Shown here piece by piece: positions 1 through 9,763 of a stretch of 39,606 nucleotides of DNA. This stretch comes from Cohaesibacter sp. (lineage in GTDB: Bacteria > Pseudomonadota > Alphaproteobacteria > Rhizobiales > Cohaesibacteraceae), in contig JAOXSH010000116.1 in the NCBI GenBank assembly GCA_025800145.1, positions 1 through 39,606 on the forward strand, given 5' to 3'. Within the stretch, counting starts at the first letter, position 1. Each line of letters opens with the position of its first letter. The translations under genes and the position numbers were made by a program. The notes under the pieces were generated by a model, which saw only the letters and a list, made by a program, of their open reading frames with translations, did not search any database and was not told where the DNA came from.

Positions 1-301
1 GCTGCTGATCGCGCTGGGTGGTTGGGCATTGAGCCCGGACGTGACCGCGAATATCGCAGAGCCTATTCCGGCACTGGCTGAGAAATCGAACATCGAGGCA
101 ATCGGTGCGCTGCTCTACACGAAGTATATCTATTTCTTCCAGAGCGCGGCGATGATCCTTCTGGTGGCGATGATCGGTGCAATTGTGCTCACCCTGCATC
201 ATCGCAAGGATGTTCAGCGCCAGAATATCTCTCGTCAGGTTGGTCGTACCGTGGCCAATTCCATCGAAATCAAACAAGTGGAATCTGGCAAGGGCATTTA
301 A
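1..301 (+). CDS. nuoJ: NADH-quinone oxidoreductase subunit J (3' part)
   Basis: Membrane subunit of respiratory complex I, a proton-pumping NADH:ubiquinone oxidoreductase in the cytoplasmic membrane. Only the C-terminal end is in the window: the frame is open from base 2, so the gene starts upstream. A hydrophobic segment (YFFQSAAMILLVAMIGAIVL) is the last membrane helix, followed by the LTLHHRKDVQRQNISRQV stretch typical of NuoJ C-termini. It is followed after 66 bases by nuoK, the normal order in the nuo operon. The identification rests on this tail plus the neighbours nuoK, L, M and N. Confidence 0.93.
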   Translation, partial: LLIALGGWALSPDVTANIAEPIPALAEKSNIEAIGALLYTKYIYFFQSAAMILLVAMIGAIVLTLHHRKDVQRQNISRQVGRTVANSIEIKQVESGKGI

Positions 302-367
302 GGCCCGTTGCCGGTTCCGCTGGAGTTTAACTCTAGAGGACCGAGAAGTCGGTAAGGCAGACCAAAA

Positions 368-676
368 ATGGAAATTGGACTTAGCCATTATCTGACCGTT
401 GGAGCGATCCTGTTCGTGATCGGGATGTTTGGCATTTTTCTGAACCGGAAAAATGTGATCGTCATTCTGATGTCTGTTGAACTGATCTTGCTCGCAGTCA
501 ATATCAATTTCGTCGCCTTCTCGTCCTTTCTGGGCGATTTGGCCGGGCAGATTTTTGCTCTGCTCATTCTCACTGTTGCGGCGGCAGAAGCTGCAATTGG
601 TCTGGCAATTCTGGTTGTCTTCTATCGCAATCGTGGCTCGATTGCTGTTGAAGATATCAATATGATGAAGGGCTGA
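368..676 (+). CDS. nuoK: NADH-quinone oxidoreductase subunit K
   Basis: Small membrane subunit of complex I, homologous to Mrp antiporter subunit MrpC and part of the proton-translocation path. The 102-residue length matches the family. Three hydrophobic helices are visible: about residues 5-22, 30-50 and 58-82. The second helix carries the conserved acidic residue in [13 protein letters not shown] and the third carries the second conserved glutamate in [14 protein letters not shown]; both are buried glutamates characteristic of NuoK. The gene lies between nuoJ and nuoL, with only 5 bases between its stop and the nuoL start, consistent with one operon. Confidence 0.96.
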   Translation: MEIGLSHYLTVGAILFVIGMFGIFLNRKNVIVILMSVELILLAVNINFVAFSSFLGDLAGQIFALLILTVAAAEAAIGLAILVVFYRNRGSIAVEDINMMKG

Positions 677-681
677 TAATC

Positions 682-2661
682 ATGTACTCGGCCATCGTCT
701 TTCTTCCGCTGATCGGCTTTTTGATTGCAGGCCTGTTTGGTCGTTCAATCGGTCATAAAGCCTCTGAATATGTCACATCCAGTTTGCTGGTCTTGGCAGC
801 TCTTTTGTCTTGGGTTGCCTTTTTCTCCGTTGCTCTTGGCTCTGGTGAGACGCAAAAGGTGCAACTCTTGAGCTGGATTGCCTCTGGCTCCTTGGTCTTT
901 GACTGGGCCATCCGGGTCGATACGCTCACCGCTGTAATGTTGGTCGTGGTCAATAGTGTCTCGGCGCTGGTGCATATCTATTCCATTGGCTATATGCATC
1001 ATGATCCGCATCGCTCGCGCTTTTTTGCCTATCTTTCGCTCTTTACCTTTGCCATGCTGATGCTTGTCACCTCTGACAATCTGATGCAAATGTTCTTTGG
1101 CTGGGAAGGCGTGGGACTGGCCTCTTATTTGCTGATTGGTTTCTGGTTCCAAAAGCCATCCGCCAATGCCGCCAGTATGAAAGCTTTTGTGGTCAACCGG
1201 GTTGGCGACTTTGGCTTCCTGTTGGGCATTTTTGCTATCTATTACATTTTCGGCTCGACCGATTATGATGTGATTTTTGCCAAGGTTCCCGAGATCGTTG
1301 CCCAAATCAATGATCAAGAAAGTCCGCTTCGTTTGACATTTCTTTGGAGTGAATGGAACCCGCTAACCGTCATTTGCCTGCTTCTGTTTACCGGCGCGAT
1401 GGGAAAATCTGCGCAATTTCTGCTCCATACCTGGCTGCCTGATGCCATGGAAGGGCCAACGCCTGTGTCTGCGCTCATTCATGCTGCGACGATGGTGACA
1501 GCAGGTGTCTTCATGGTGGCGCGTATGTCTCCTTTGTTTGAGGTAACGCCCGATGCGCTGGTTGTGGTAACCTTTGTTGGTGCGACCACAGCTTTCTTTG
1601 CCGCTACTGTTGGCCTTGTGCAAAATGATATCAAACGGGTGATTGCCTATTCCACCTGTTCCCAGCTGGGCTATATGTTTGTAGCACTAGGGATCGGGGC
1701 CTATGGCGCTGCTGTGTTTCATCTCTTCACACATGCTTTCTTCAAGGCTCTATTGTTTCTTGGTGCAGGCTCGGTCATCCATGCCGTCTCAGACGAGCAG
1801 GACATGCGCAAAATGGGTGGATTGGCCAAACATGTGAAAGTCACCTATTGGATGATGACCATCGGCACATTGGCGCTGACAGGGGTTGGTATTCCGGGGA
1901 CGCTGATTGGCTTTGCCGGGTTTAACTCCAAGGATGCGATTATTGAAAGCGCTTTTGCAGCCCATAATCCGATGGCCATGTATGCCTTTGGCATGACTGT
2001 GATTGCAGCTCTCTTTACCAGTTTCTATTCTTGGCGGCTTGTGTTCATGACCTTTCATGGCAAGGAGCGCATGAGTGCCGACGTGAAAGCCCATATTCAT
2101 GAAAGCCCATTGGTGATGACCGTACCGCTTATGATTTTGGCTGTGGGTGCTGTCTTTACTGGCATGGTCTTTTCCAGCTTCTTCTATGGTGCTCATTTCG
2201 ATGCCTTCTGGAAAGGCGCGCTCTATGTCGGACCTGACAACAATCTGATTGAGGAATTTCATCATGTGCCATGGGCTGTCAAACTGGCACCTTTCGTGAT
2301 GATGCTGACCGGTCTTGTGAGCGCTTGGTATATGTATATCAAACAGCCAACAATACCCAAGCAGCTCGCCAAGCGGCATCAATGGCTTTATCAGTTCCTG
2401 TTGAACAAATGGTATTTTGACGAGCTTTACAATTTCCTCTTTGTTCGTCCATCCATGAAGATTGGTGCCTTCCTTTGGAAAAAGGGCGATGAGCGTGTCA
2501 TCGATTATTACGGCCCCAATGGCATTGCAGCACGGGTGATTGATATGACCAATCGCGTTGTGCGTCTTCAAACGGGTTACGTTTATCACTATGCCTTTGC
2601 CATGATGATTGGGGTTGCCGTTCTCATCACTTGGGCCATGTTTACCGGAGGGGCGCACTAA
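682..2661 (+). CDS. nuoL: NADH-quinone oxidoreductase subunit L
   Basis: Large antiporter-like membrane subunit of complex I, at the distal end of the membrane arm, with the long lateral helix. The 659-residue protein is in the family range. Family signatures are visible: [19 protein letters not shown] around residues 139-157, the [20 protein letters not shown] proton-translocation segment near residue 250, and the [15 protein letters not shown] segment near 320. The C-terminal part ([16 protein letters not shown] onward) is the typical NuoL tail. Its stop overlaps the nuoM start by one base (TAATG), suggesting translational coupling. Confidence 0.97.
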   Translation: MYSAIVFLPLIGFLIAGLFGRSIGHKASEYVTSSLLVLAALLSWVAFFSVALGSGETQKVQLLSWIASGSLVFDWAIRVDTLTAVMLVVVNSVSALVHIYSIGYMHHDPHRSRFFAYLSLFTFAMLMLVTSDNLMQMFFGWEGVGLASYLLIGFWFQKPSANAASMKAFVVNRVGDFGFLLGIFAIYYIFGSTDYDVIFAKVPEIVAQINDQESPLRLTFLWSEWNPLTVICLLLFTGAMGKSAQFLLHTWLPDAMEGPTPVSALIHAATMVTAGVFMVARMSPLFEVTPDALVVVTFVGATTAFFAATVGLVQNDIKRVIAYSTCSQLGYMFVALGIGAYGAAVFHLFTHAFFKALLFLGAGSVIHAVSDEQDMRKMGGLAKHVKVTYWMMTIGTLALTGVGIPGTLIGFAGFNSKDAIIESAFAAHNPMAMYAFGMTVIAALFTSFYSWRLVFMTFHGKERMSADVKAHIHESPLVMTVPLMILAVGAVFTGMVFSSFFYGAHFDAFWKGALYVGPDNNLIEEFHHVPWAVKLAPFVMMLTGLVSAWYMYIKQPTIPKQLAKRHQWLYQFLLNKWYFDELYNFLFVRPSMKIGAFLWKKGDERVIDYYGPNGIAARVIDMTNRVVRLQTGYVYHYAFAMMIGVAVLITWAMFTGGAH

Positions 2662-4172
2662 TGAGTGATTGGCCACTTCTTTCTACCGTCGCTTTCTTGC
2701 CGCTGGTCGGCGCATTTCTGATCCTTTTGGTCAAGGGCGATGATGATATTTCCAGACGCAATATCAATAATGTTGCGTTATGGACAACCATTGTGACCTT
2801 CCTGATTTCGCTTTTGATCTGGAATCAGTTTGACCCAAGCACTGCCGGTTTTCAGATGCAGGAAGAGGCCGCATGGCTGTCCTCTTCTGTTAGCTATCGG
2901 ATGGGGGTTGACGGCATCTCCATGCTGTTTGTCATTTTGACAACGGCCCTCATGCCCGCTGCAATCTATGCGGGCCGAGACTCTGTCACCAAGCGCGTTA
3001 AGGAATATATGATCGCCTTTCTCGTGCTGGAAACCATGATGATTGGGGTTTTCTGTGCGCTGGATCTTGTCCTGTTTTATCTGTTCTTTGAAGCCGGTCT
3101 CATTCCTATGTTCATCATAATCGGGGTTTGGGGTGGCCAAAACCGGGTTTATGCCAGTTTCAAATTCTTCCTCTATACCCTGATTGGCTCTGTGCTGATG
3201 CTGCTTGCAATCATGGCAATGTATTGGGAGGCAGGAACCACAGACATCGTCACACTTCTGTCCTATACGTTCCCGCCCGAGATGCAAACGTGGTTGTGGC
3301 TGGCTTTCTTTGCGTCTTTTGCCGTGAAAATGCCAATGTGGCCGGTTCATACATGGCTGCCAGATGCTCACGTGCAGGCCCCAACAGCCGGATCCGTTAT
3401 TCTGGCCGGTATCCTGTTGAAAATGGGTGGCTATGGTTTCCTGCGCTTCTCTCTCCCCATGTTCCCGTTGGCGTCTGACTTTTTTGCGCCACTGGTTTAT
3501 GCGATGAGCGTTGTCGCAATTGTCTATACCTCTCTTGTCGCTTTGATGCAGCAAGATATCAAAAAGCTGATTGCCTATTCTTCCGTTGCCCATATGGGCT
3601 ATGTCACCCTTGGCATCTTTACCATGACCATGCAGGGCGTGCAGGGGGGCATCTTCCAGATGCTATCTCACGGTATTGTGTCCGGCGCGCTCTTCTTGTG
3701 CGTTGGCGTGGTCTATGACCGGATGCATACCCGCGAAATTTCGGCCTATGGTGGATTGGTCAATCGTATGCCATGGTTTGCCACGGTCTTTATGATTTTC
3801 ACCATGGCCAATGTTGGCTTGCCGGGCACATCGGGCTTTGTGGGTGAATTTTTGACGCTTATGGGTGCGTTCCAGCAAAATACCTGGATTGCCTTCATCG
3901 CAACTTCGGGGGTCATCCTCTCTGCTGCCTATGCCTTGTGGCTCTATCGCCGTGTGGTCTTTGGCAAGCTGGAAAAGGAAAGCCTGAAATCCATTCTCGA
4001 TATGAATATGCGTGAGAAAATTATTCTTGTGCCCTTGGTGGTTCTGACCATTTTGTTTGGTGTCTATCCGGCCCCAATCATGGATGTCACAGCCGTCTCT
4101 GTCGAGAATTTGATCAATAATTACGAAGCAGCTCTGGCTGCTGCGGACAAGGTTGCTCTCCTCACCAAGTGA
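2661..4172 (+). CDS. nuoM: NADH-quinone oxidoreductase subunit M
   Basis: Antiporter-like proton-pumping membrane subunit of complex I. The chosen ATG at 2661 ([20 protein letters not shown]) overlaps the nuoL stop and gives 503 residues, the usual length; an in-frame extension to 2631 lies inside nuoL and is unlikely. Characteristic segments include [20 protein letters not shown] (containing the conserved membrane glutamate), [20 protein letters not shown] and [15 protein letters not shown]. The protein is hydrophobic throughout, consistent with about 14 membrane helices. The next gene, nuoN, starts 33 bases downstream with an AGAGAGAAAG ribosome site. Confidence 0.97.
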   Translation: MSDWPLLSTVAFLPLVGAFLILLVKGDDDISRRNINNVALWTTIVTFLISLLIWNQFDPSTAGFQMQEEAAWLSSSVSYRMGVDGISMLFVILTTALMPAAIYAGRDSVTKRVKEYMIAFLVLETMMIGVFCALDLVLFYLFFEAGLIPMFIIIGVWGGQNRVYASFKFFLYTLIGSVLMLLAIMAMYWEAGTTDIVTLLSYTFPPEMQTWLWLAFFASFAVKMPMWPVHTWLPDAHVQAPTAGSVILAGILLKMGGYGFLRFSLPMFPLASDFFAPLVYAMSVVAIVYTSLVALMQQDIKKLIAYSSVAHMGYVTLGIFTMTMQGVQGGIFQMLSHGIVSGALFLCVGVVYDRMHTREISAYGGLVNRMPWFATVFMIFTMANVGLPGTSGFVGEFLTLMGAFQQNTWIAFIATSGVILSAAYALWLYRRVVFGKLEKESLKSILDMNMREKIILVPLVVLTILFGVYPAPIMDVTAVSVENLINNYEAALAAADKVALLTK

Positions 4173-4205
4173 GGGGAGTGAACCGCAACATGAAGAGAGA
4201 AAGTT

Positions 4206-5651
4206 ATGGCAACTGAAATGGCTATGCTTCCAGATCTCATGCCGGCACTGCCGGAAATATTGTTGGCCGTGGGTGCTATGGTGCTGTTGATGCTGGGTGC
4301 CTTTGGTGGCCCCAAATACACCATGGCTGTGACGGGCCTGACCGTTGCCTTGCTCATCATTGCCGGTGTTATTTTGCTGCTGAACCCGGCAGAAAAAATT
4401 GTAACCTTCAATGATGCCTTCGTGCTGGATCCTTTCGCCAGAGTGATGAAGGTGATCATTCTGATCGGTGCAGGCTTTGCCATTGCTATGTCCGTTGGCT
4501 ATGCACGGGCGGAGAAATTCGAGACATTTGAATATCCCATTCTAATCATGTTGGCGACGCTTGGCATGATGATGATGGTCTCTGCAAATGACATGATTGC
4601 TGTCTATATGGGCTTGGAGCTTCAATCGCTCTCTCTTTATGTGATTGCTTCGATTAAGCGCGATAGTGGACGAGCAACAGAGGCGGGCCTGAAATATTTC
4701 GTTCTGGGGGCCTTGTCTTCCGGTATGCTGCTCTATGGCATGTCGCTGATTTATGGGTTTACCGGTCATACCTCGCTGGCAGGCATCGCCGAAGCGCTGC
4801 ATGCCAATGATGGCGGCATCGGGGCTATTTTTGGTCTGGTCTTCATTCTGGCGGGGCTTACCTTCAAGATTTCTGCTGTGCCGTTTCATATGTGGACGCC
4901 CGATGTCTATGAAGGCGCACCAACACCGGTAACGGCTTTCTTTGCAGCTGCCCCCAAAGTGGCGGCAATGGGTTTGATCATTCGCGTTGTGTTTGGCGCT
5001 TTTGAGCCATTGGAAGCCCAATGGCAGCAAATCATCGTTTTCGTCTCAATCCTGTCTATGGTGCTTGGTGCTTTTGCCGCCATTGGTCAGCGCAATATCA
5101 AACGCCTGATGGCCTATTCCTCCATCGGGCATATGGGCTATGCTTTGGTTGGCTTGGCAGCGGGCAGTCAGGCGGGAGTGGAAGGGGTTATCATTTATAT
5201 GATCACTTATGTGATTATGACCCTTGGTGCCTTTGCCGCTATTTTGGCCATGCGCCGCAAAGATGGCATGGTGGAAACCATTGATGATTTGTCAGGTTTG
5301 TCAAAGACAAATCTGCCAATGGCTTTTTTGCTGGCCATGATCATGTTCTCACTGGCCGGTGTCCCTTGGCTGGGTGGCTTCTTTGCCAAATGGTTCGTTT
5401 TTTCCGCTGCGATTGAGGCTGGGTTGTATCCCTTGGCAATCATTGGCGTCTTGGCTTCGGTGGTTGGGGCTTATTATTATCTGCGCATTGTCAAAATCAT
5501 GTTCTTTGACGACCCGGCTCCTGTCTTTGAAAAAATGACCGGTGAGCTGAGACTGGTACTTGGTGCGAGCGGCATCATTGTTCTGACCATGGTTTTCTAT
5601 ATCGGCTCCTTGCGCGAGATGGCAGAAGTTGCGGCCAAGAGTTTCTTTTAG
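4206..5651 (+). CDS. nuoN: NADH-quinone oxidoreductase subunit N
   Basis: Third antiporter-like membrane subunit of complex I, and the last gene of the nuo operon here. The 481-residue length fits. Recognisable segments are [20 protein letters not shown] with the conserved glutamate, [20 protein letters not shown], and [20 protein letters not shown]. The start is supported by a purine-rich site (AGAGAGAAAG) just upstream. A strong intrinsic terminator follows 66 bases after the stop, so the operon appears to end here and birA would need its own promoter or readthrough. Confidence 0.97.
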   Translation: MATEMAMLPDLMPALPEILLAVGAMVLLMLGAFGGPKYTMAVTGLTVALLIIAGVILLLNPAEKIVTFNDAFVLDPFARVMKVIILIGAGFAIAMSVGYARAEKFETFEYPILIMLATLGMMMMVSANDMIAVYMGLELQSLSLYVIASIKRDSGRATEAGLKYFVLGALSSGMLLYGMSLIYGFTGHTSLAGIAEALHANDGGIGAIFGLVFILAGLTFKISAVPFHMWTPDVYEGAPTPVTAFFAAAPKVAAMGLIIRVVFGAFEPLEAQWQQIIVFVSILSMVLGAFAAIGQRNIKRLMAYSSIGHMGYALVGLAAGSQAGVEGVIIYMITYVIMTLGAFAAILAMRRKDGMVETIDDLSGLSKTNLPMAFLLAMIMFSLAGVPWLGGFFAKWFVFSAAIEAGLYPLAIIGVLASVVGAYYYLRIVKIMFFDDPAPVFEKMTGELRLVLGASGIIVLTMVFYIGSLREMAEVAAKSFF

Positions 5652-5716
5652 GACGCAGGCACATCACATTTATCAGTTTACGTCCTAATCCTTGTCTTTT
5701 GTCATGAAACAGTATA

Positions 5717-5750
5717 AGGCCTGCCAGTTATAAGTCTGGCGGGCCTTTTT
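5717..5750 (+). terminator. Intrinsic terminator of the nuo operon
   Basis: An 11-base stem (AGGCCTGCCAG with CTGGCGGGCCT, one G-U pair) closes an 8-base loop and runs into TTTTT, then GGTTTTTT. It lies 65 bases after the nuoN stop and is the natural end of the nuo transcript. Confidence 0.9.
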
Positions 5751-5784
5751 GGTTTTTTGTCGTTGTTTCGCACTCTATGCATCT

Positions 5785-6558
5785 ATGTTTGAGGGTCTCT
5801 TGACTGTTTTTCCAAGCCATTATCGTCATCAATCTTATGACAGTGTTGTCTCAACCAATGCCCTTGCTTTGGAAGCAGGCCAGCGCGGCGAGATGGGCAA
5901 TCTCTGGATCACGGCATGTGAGCAAACCGGCGGGCGTGGTCGACGGGGCCGGGCATGGATTTCCAAGACCGGCAATCTCCATGCCTCATTGTTGTTGATC
6001 AATCCTGCCTCAGCGGCCAAGATCTCGCAATTGCCGCTTGTGGTGGCAACGGCTGCCCATCGCGCGATTTGTGAGGCTTTGGCCCCCAATTTGCGCGCGC
6101 AAGTCTCCATCAAATGGCCCAATGATCTTTTGATGCAGGATCGCAAAATTTGCGGTATTTTGTTGGAAGGCTCCAATCGCAGCAATGGCGACCAGATTGT
6201 GGTGATCGGCATTGGGATCAATTGCCGGACCCATCCCAGCCAGACAGACGGGTTAGGGGCGGCGAATTTGTCGCAAGGCGGATTTGATATTGATCCTGAC
6301 ATTCTGTTTCCCTTGCTGGCGCAACAAGTGGACCGGCAAATTTCAAGCTGGCGGCAAGGCGCCGGGTTTGATGATATTCGCCGCGATTGGCTATTACGCG
6401 CGCGCGGTGTTGGCAAACCGATTGTGGTGCGGTTGCCAAATGAAGAGCTTCACGGCCATTTCGAGCATCTCGATGATGACGGGGCTTTGGTGCTTTTGAT
6501 GGATAATGGGTCTCGCCGCAAGATCATGGCTGGCGATGTTTTCTGGCCGCAAACATAA
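5785..6558 (+). CDS. birA: Biotin--[acetyl-CoA-carboxylase] ligase
   Basis: Activates biotin as biotinyl-AMP and attaches it to the carrier lysine of acetyl-CoA carboxylase and other biotin enzymes in the cytoplasm. The biotin/ATP loop is present as TGGRGRRGRAW near residue 51, followed by SIKWPNDLL and the KICGILLE segment with the conserved catalytic lysine region. The catalytic domain starts almost at the N-terminus: there is no helix-turn-helix domain, so this is a ligase-only form unable to repress biotin genes as E. coli BirA does. The start is uncertain: ATG 5785 is used, but TTG 5800 has a better GAGGG site 6 bases upstream. Sitting between nuoN and rnj is common in Rhizobiales. Confidence 0.92.
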   Translation: MFEGLLTVFPSHYRHQSYDSVVSTNALALEAGQRGEMGNLWITACEQTGGRGRRGRAWISKTGNLHASLLLINPASAAKISQLPLVVATAAHRAICEALAPNLRAQVSIKWPNDLLMQDRKICGILLEGSNRSNGDQIVVIGIGINCRTHPSQTDGLGAANLSQGGFDIDPDILFPLLAQQVDRQISSWRQGAGFDDIRRDWLLRARGVGKPIVVRLPNEELHGHFEHLDDDGALVLLMDNGSRRKIMAGDVFWPQT

Positions 6559-6611
6559 ACGATTGTCTCTGCGCGTGCGGCGTTGTTTTTCGGATTTGGG
6601 TAAAAGCGATT

Positions 6612-8276
6612 ATGATATCTTCTGAACTGGTTTTCATGCCTCTTGGTGGCGTTGGTGAGATTGGCATGAATATGGCCCTTTATGGTGTTGGACCAGAAGG
6701 GGACAAAAGATGGATCATTGTCGATTTTGGTGTTGCCTTCGCCCATGAGGCGCATCCCGGAGCGGATTTGATTTTTGCCGATATGCGGTTTTTGGAAGAA
6801 GAAAAAGATCGGATTGAGGGCATCGTCATCACCCATGGGCATGAAGATCATTTCGGCGCTTTGCCCTATTTATGGGAAAGGCTGGATGTTCCGGTTTATG
6901 CCACCGGCTTTCTTGCCGATCTGATTGATGCCAAAATGGCCTCTGAGCCGGGCGCCCCGAAAATTCCGGTAAAGCGCGTAAAGCAAGGCGAACAGGTCAA
7001 GCTCGGGCCCTTTGACGTGGAATTTGTCGCCATGTCGCATTCGATACCAGAGGCCAATGGCTTGGCCATCCGCACAGAGCATGGCCTTGTGCTGCATACC
7101 GGGGACTGGAAGCTGGATGATCGACCCGGTATTGGCCGCGCAACCGATACACAGCGTTTGCAGGAGCTTGGAGACGAAGGGGTCTTGGCCTTGATTTGCG
7201 ATTCCACCAATGCCATGAGCGAAGGTTCTTCTATTTCCGAAGCTGATGTTGAAGAGGAATTATATCATCAAATCAAAACGGCTCCCAAACGCGTGGCTAT
7301 CACCACCTTTGCTTCCAATGTCGCACGGGTTCAGGCTGTGGCCCGGGCCGCAGCCAAAGCCGAGCGGCAGGTTGTTGTGGTTGGCAGGGCACTTTGGCGT
7401 TTTATCGAGGTTGCGCAAGAGCAGGGTTATCTGACAGATGTGCCGGACTTTCTTTCCGATGACGATTATGGCTATTTGCCGCGCGATAAGGTGGTGGCGA
7501 TTTTAACCGGCTCGCAAGGTGAGAAGCGCGCAGCACTTGCCCGCATTGCCGGAGGCGAGCATCGCTCTGTGCAATTCTCTAAAGGGGATCGGGTGATCAT
7601 GTCTTCCAAGGCTATTCCCGGCAATGAGCGGGCCATTGGCGAAGTGGTCAACAATCTGGCACAGCAAGGCGTGGAGGTGATCACGGACCGTGACGCACCT
7701 GTCCATGTATCCGGTCACCCGCGTCGTGATGATTTGCGCAAAATGTATCAATGGACACGTCCCAAAATCGCTATTCCGGTCCATGGTGAAGAGATGCATT
7801 TGCAGGCGCATGGCCTGTTGGCCAAGGATATGGGCGTGCATGAGATTTTGCATGTGCGCAATGGCTGGATGGCACGACTTGCGGGCGGGACAATCAAAAG
7901 CTGGGATGAATATCTGGGAGGCCGCCTTTACAAAGATGGCGATGTGATCGGTACATTCGAAGAGTGTGGCATTCAGCAACGGCGCAAATTGTCATTTGTC
8001 GGGCATATCAGTGTGGCTTTGACGGTCAATCGCAAAGGCGAAATTTTGGGACATCCACAAATGGCTCTGGCCGGTATCCCTGAGCGGGATAAGGAAGACA
8101 AGCTGTTTATCGAGATTATCGAGGCTGGTATTTTTGGGGCTTTGCGGGGGATGCCGGGCAAAAAACGCAAAGATGTCGAGATTTTGCGAGAGGCTGTCCG
8201 GCGTTCGGTTAGGAATGAAGTCTACCAACACTGGGCCAAAAAGCCCATTGTTGCAGTGATGGTGAACCTTGTATGA
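6612..8276 (+). CDS. rnj: Ribonuclease J
   Basis: Metallo-beta-lactamase/beta-CASP ribonuclease with 5'-exonuclease and endonuclease activity, involved in mRNA decay and rRNA maturation in the cytoplasm. The zinc-binding motif HGHEDH is at residues 75-80, with MSHSIPEANGLAI and HTGDWKLDD downstream providing further metal ligands. The beta-CASP region includes SFASNVAR-like TTFASNVARVQAVARAA and VSGHPRRDDLRKM, and PKIAIPVHGEEMHLQAHG closes the catalytic core. Length (554 residues) matches RNase J, including its C-terminal domain. It is 53 bases after birA and 64 before the epimerase gene, so the three may be co-transcribed. Confidence 0.95.
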   Translation: MISSELVFMPLGGVGEIGMNMALYGVGPEGDKRWIIVDFGVAFAHEAHPGADLIFADMRFLEEEKDRIEGIVITHGHEDHFGALPYLWERLDVPVYATGFLADLIDAKMASEPGAPKIPVKRVKQGEQVKLGPFDVEFVAMSHSIPEANGLAIRTEHGLVLHTGDWKLDDRPGIGRATDTQRLQELGDEGVLALICDSTNAMSEGSSISEADVEEELYHQIKTAPKRVAITTFASNVARVQAVARAAAKAERQVVVVGRALWRFIEVAQEQGYLTDVPDFLSDDDYGYLPRDKVVAILTGSQGEKRAALARIAGGEHRSVQFSKGDRVIMSSKAIPGNERAIGEVVNNLAQQGVEVITDRDAPVHVSGHPRRDDLRKMYQWTRPKIAIPVHGEEMHLQAHGLLAKDMGVHEILHVRNGWMARLAGGTIKSWDEYLGGRLYKDGDVIGTFEECGIQQRRKLSFVGHISVALTVNRKGEILGHPQMALAGIPERDKEDKLFIEIIEAGIFGALRGMPGKKRKDVEILREAVRRSVRNEVYQHWAKKPIVAVMVNLV

Positions 8277-8340
8277 CTGGGATGAGTATATTGTGTCTGG
8301 ATATCCCATCCAGACAGCTTGATCTATAAGGACTATTATC

Positions 8341-8745
8341 ATGATTGGTCGTCTCAACCATGTTGCCATTGCGGTTTCTGATTTAGAGGTTGGTGTTGCT
8401 ACTTATGCCGGTGTCTTGGGAGCCAAGGTTTCTGAGCCACAAGAGGAGCTGGATCACGGTGTGCGCGTTGTCTTTGTCGAGCTGCCCAATACCAAGATTG
8501 AGCTTTTGGAGCCACTTGGCGAAAAGTCTCCCATTGCCAAATTTTTGGAAAAGAATCCATCCGGTGGCATTCATCATGTTTGTTATGAAGTGGAAGATAT
8601 TCTGGCAGCCCGCGATAAGCTGAAAGCGGAAGGCGCGCGGGTTTTGGGCGATGGAGAACCCAAGATCGGTGCCCATGGAAAACCGGTTATCTTTTTGCAC
8701 CCAAAAGATTTTTGCGGTACATTGACAGAGCTTGAACAGATCTAG
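8341..8745 (+). CDS. mce: Methylmalonyl-CoA epimerase
   Basis: Interconverts (2R)- and (2S)-methylmalonyl-CoA, linking propionyl-CoA breakdown (or the ethylmalonyl-CoA pathway) to succinyl-CoA. The 134-residue protein is a single VOC/glyoxalase fold with two beta-alpha-beta-beta-beta modules. Metal-ligand positions expected for the family are visible: His in LNHVAIAV at the start of module 1, a Glu in KIELLEP, His in GGIHHVCYEV at the start of module 2, and Glu in GTLTELEQI at the C-terminus. The name follows both motifs and location, since mce between rnj and DUF1467 is a common alphaproteobacterial arrangement. Another VOC-family activity cannot be wholly excluded. Confidence 0.9.
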   Translation: MIGRLNHVAIAVSDLEVGVATYAGVLGAKVSEPQEELDHGVRVVFVELPNTKIELLEPLGEKSPIAKFLEKNPSGGIHHVCYEVEDILAARDKLKAEGARVLGDGEPKIGAHGKPVIFLHPKDFCGTLTELEQI

Positions 8746-8790
8746 ATGCCGTTCAGTCGTGGTCTGGCATCTTAAAAGGAATGATGACAT

Positions 8791-9066
8791 ATGGGATTGG
8801 CCAGCGGGCTTGCAATCTATTTTATTTTCTGGTGGGTTTCTTTGTTCTTGGTGCTGCCCTTTGGGGTGCGTACGCAGGCCGAAGAGGACGATGTTCGTCT
8901 TGGCACCATTGCCAGTGCTCCGGCGCATAGCCGCATTGTCTGGCGCATGATGATCACCACTTTGTTGGCCACAACCTTTTTTGCCACCTATTATTGGGCT
9001 GTCGAGATCAAGGGGTTGGGCTTGGATGATTTGACATTTTTCCCTATGCCGGAGAGTTTGCGCTAG
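8791..9066 (+). CDS. DUF1467 family membrane protein
   Basis: Small inner-membrane protein of unknown function, 91 residues. Two hydrophobic helices are visible, about residues 5-25 (LAIYFIFWWVSLFLVLPFGV) and 52-70 (MMITTLLATTFFATYYWAV). Between them is the polar segment RTQAEEDDVRLGTIASAPAH, and the N-terminal helix plus PFGVRTQ is the DUF1467 signature. It starts 45 bases after mce with an AAAAGGAATG ribosome site. Its TAG stop is the first codon of a palindromic repeat. The family is typically found next to mce or proS in alphaproteobacteria; no function is assigned. Confidence 0.85.
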   Translation: MGLASGLAIYFIFWWVSLFLVLPFGVRTQAEEDDVRLGTIASAPAHSRIVWRMMITTLLATTFFATYYWAVEIKGLGLDDLTFFPMPESLR

Positions 9067-9168
9067 AACATATTTTTCGAAAAGTGTGTGCGGTTTTCGG
9101 ACAAAAATATGCTTAGAAACAAAGGCTAGAGTATTTTGAATAAACACGTAGTTATTCAAATGCTCTAA
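9064..9168. repeat. Two-palindrome intergenic repeat, rhizobial type
   Basis: Two adjacent palindromes are visible. The first (9069-9111) pairs CATATTTTT with AAAAATATG and, inside, CGAAAA with TTTTCG around GTGTGTGCGG. The second (9128-9166) pairs AGAGTATTTTGAATAA with TTATTCAAATGCTCT around ACACGTAG, with minor mismatches. The layout resembles a repeat common between genes in Rhizobiales, which has an AAAAGTGTGnGCGGTTTTC core, an AAACAAAG spacer and terminal TAGAGCAT/ATGCTCTA; that likeness is from memory and was not searched. The element begins on the stop codon of the preceding gene. Confidence 0.65.
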
Positions 9169-9193
9169 CGTTCTTCCTCTCAATGCGTTTCAA

Positions 9194-9228
9194 AGGCTCC
9201 ATAGAGTGTCTATGGGGCCTTTTTATTT
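9194..9228 (+). terminator. Intrinsic terminator after the DUF1467 gene
   Basis: Stem AGGCTCCATAG with CTATGGGGCCT (one wobble pair) closes a short AGTGT loop and is followed by TTTTATTT. It would end the birA-rnj-mce-DUF1467 transcript, beyond the palindromic repeat. Confidence 0.85.
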
Positions 9229-9257
9229 GATGCGACAGGGGGGTGAAAAATGGGGGC

Positions 9258-9480
9258 AAAAAAAAACAAGGCTTAAAGCCTTGTTTGAATAAGGGTACGC
9301 GATGATGGCCCCATAGCTCTACTGCTTTATGTTTTGCTAGATGTGAGCGGCAGCGAATGAACGCGCCGGAGACCTGTATCCTCCCAAGACATTTTACCGC
9401 GTAAGATATTGAGATATCAGTGGTGAGCGTATCTCTTATCATTATTGGGGCACATTACTTGCCCCTTATCCATTTGTCAT
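9258..9480 (-). ncRNA. Structured small RNA candidate, 6S RNA-like
   Basis: No plausible protein is encoded in this gap, yet the minus strand ends in a strong intrinsic terminator (9258-9286: AAACAAGGC paired with GCCTTGTTT, then nine T's). Upstream on the same strand the two ends of the putative RNA pair over a long range: ATAAGGG (complement of 9463-9469) with CCCTTAT (complement of 9289-9295), then GCCCCAATA (9443-9451) with TATGGGGC (9308-9315). Inside are further stems, ACGCGG with CGCGT flanking GGGAG/CTCC, and an alternative GAGATA/TATCTC hairpin. A rod of about 180 bases closed by its own ends around a less paired centre is the 6S RNA architecture; 6S binds the sigma-70 RNA polymerase holoenzyme. 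The 5' end is a guess, since no convincing promoter was seen. Identity as 6S is inferred from the fold. Confidence 0.55.
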
Positions 9481-9763
9481 CACTCTTTTTTCGTCAATGA
9501 TCATTTTTTTTGATTTGGGTCAATTTTTGCAATTTGCGCCATTCTGACGCAGCTTATGTGCAGCCTGGCTATCAGATCTTTTGCGGGTTTTTGCGTAAAG
9601 AGGGCGCTTGCCTGTGTAAAAGCGGTGCTGTTTTGCGCATTTGAGCTTATTTGCTGCCTTTGGCGATTTCTCACGCTATAAAGTGCCAAACAAACTGATC
9701 TGCGATGGCCGGACCAGAGGACTTCCCTTTGCCTGCTGCGCGAAAGTGAAGGAAGAAGTGGCT

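Noticed and set aside
1789..2676. A 295-residue minus-strand reading frame opposite nuoL
   Set aside because: It is a shadow of nuoL: histidine- and cysteine-rich, with no domain signal, while the plus strand encodes an unmistakable NuoL throughout.
9152..9442. A 96-residue minus-strand frame across the proposed small RNA
   Set aside because: It runs straight through the minus-strand terminator and through a second terminator, and it has no ribosome site or domain, so the region is better explained as non-coding RNA.
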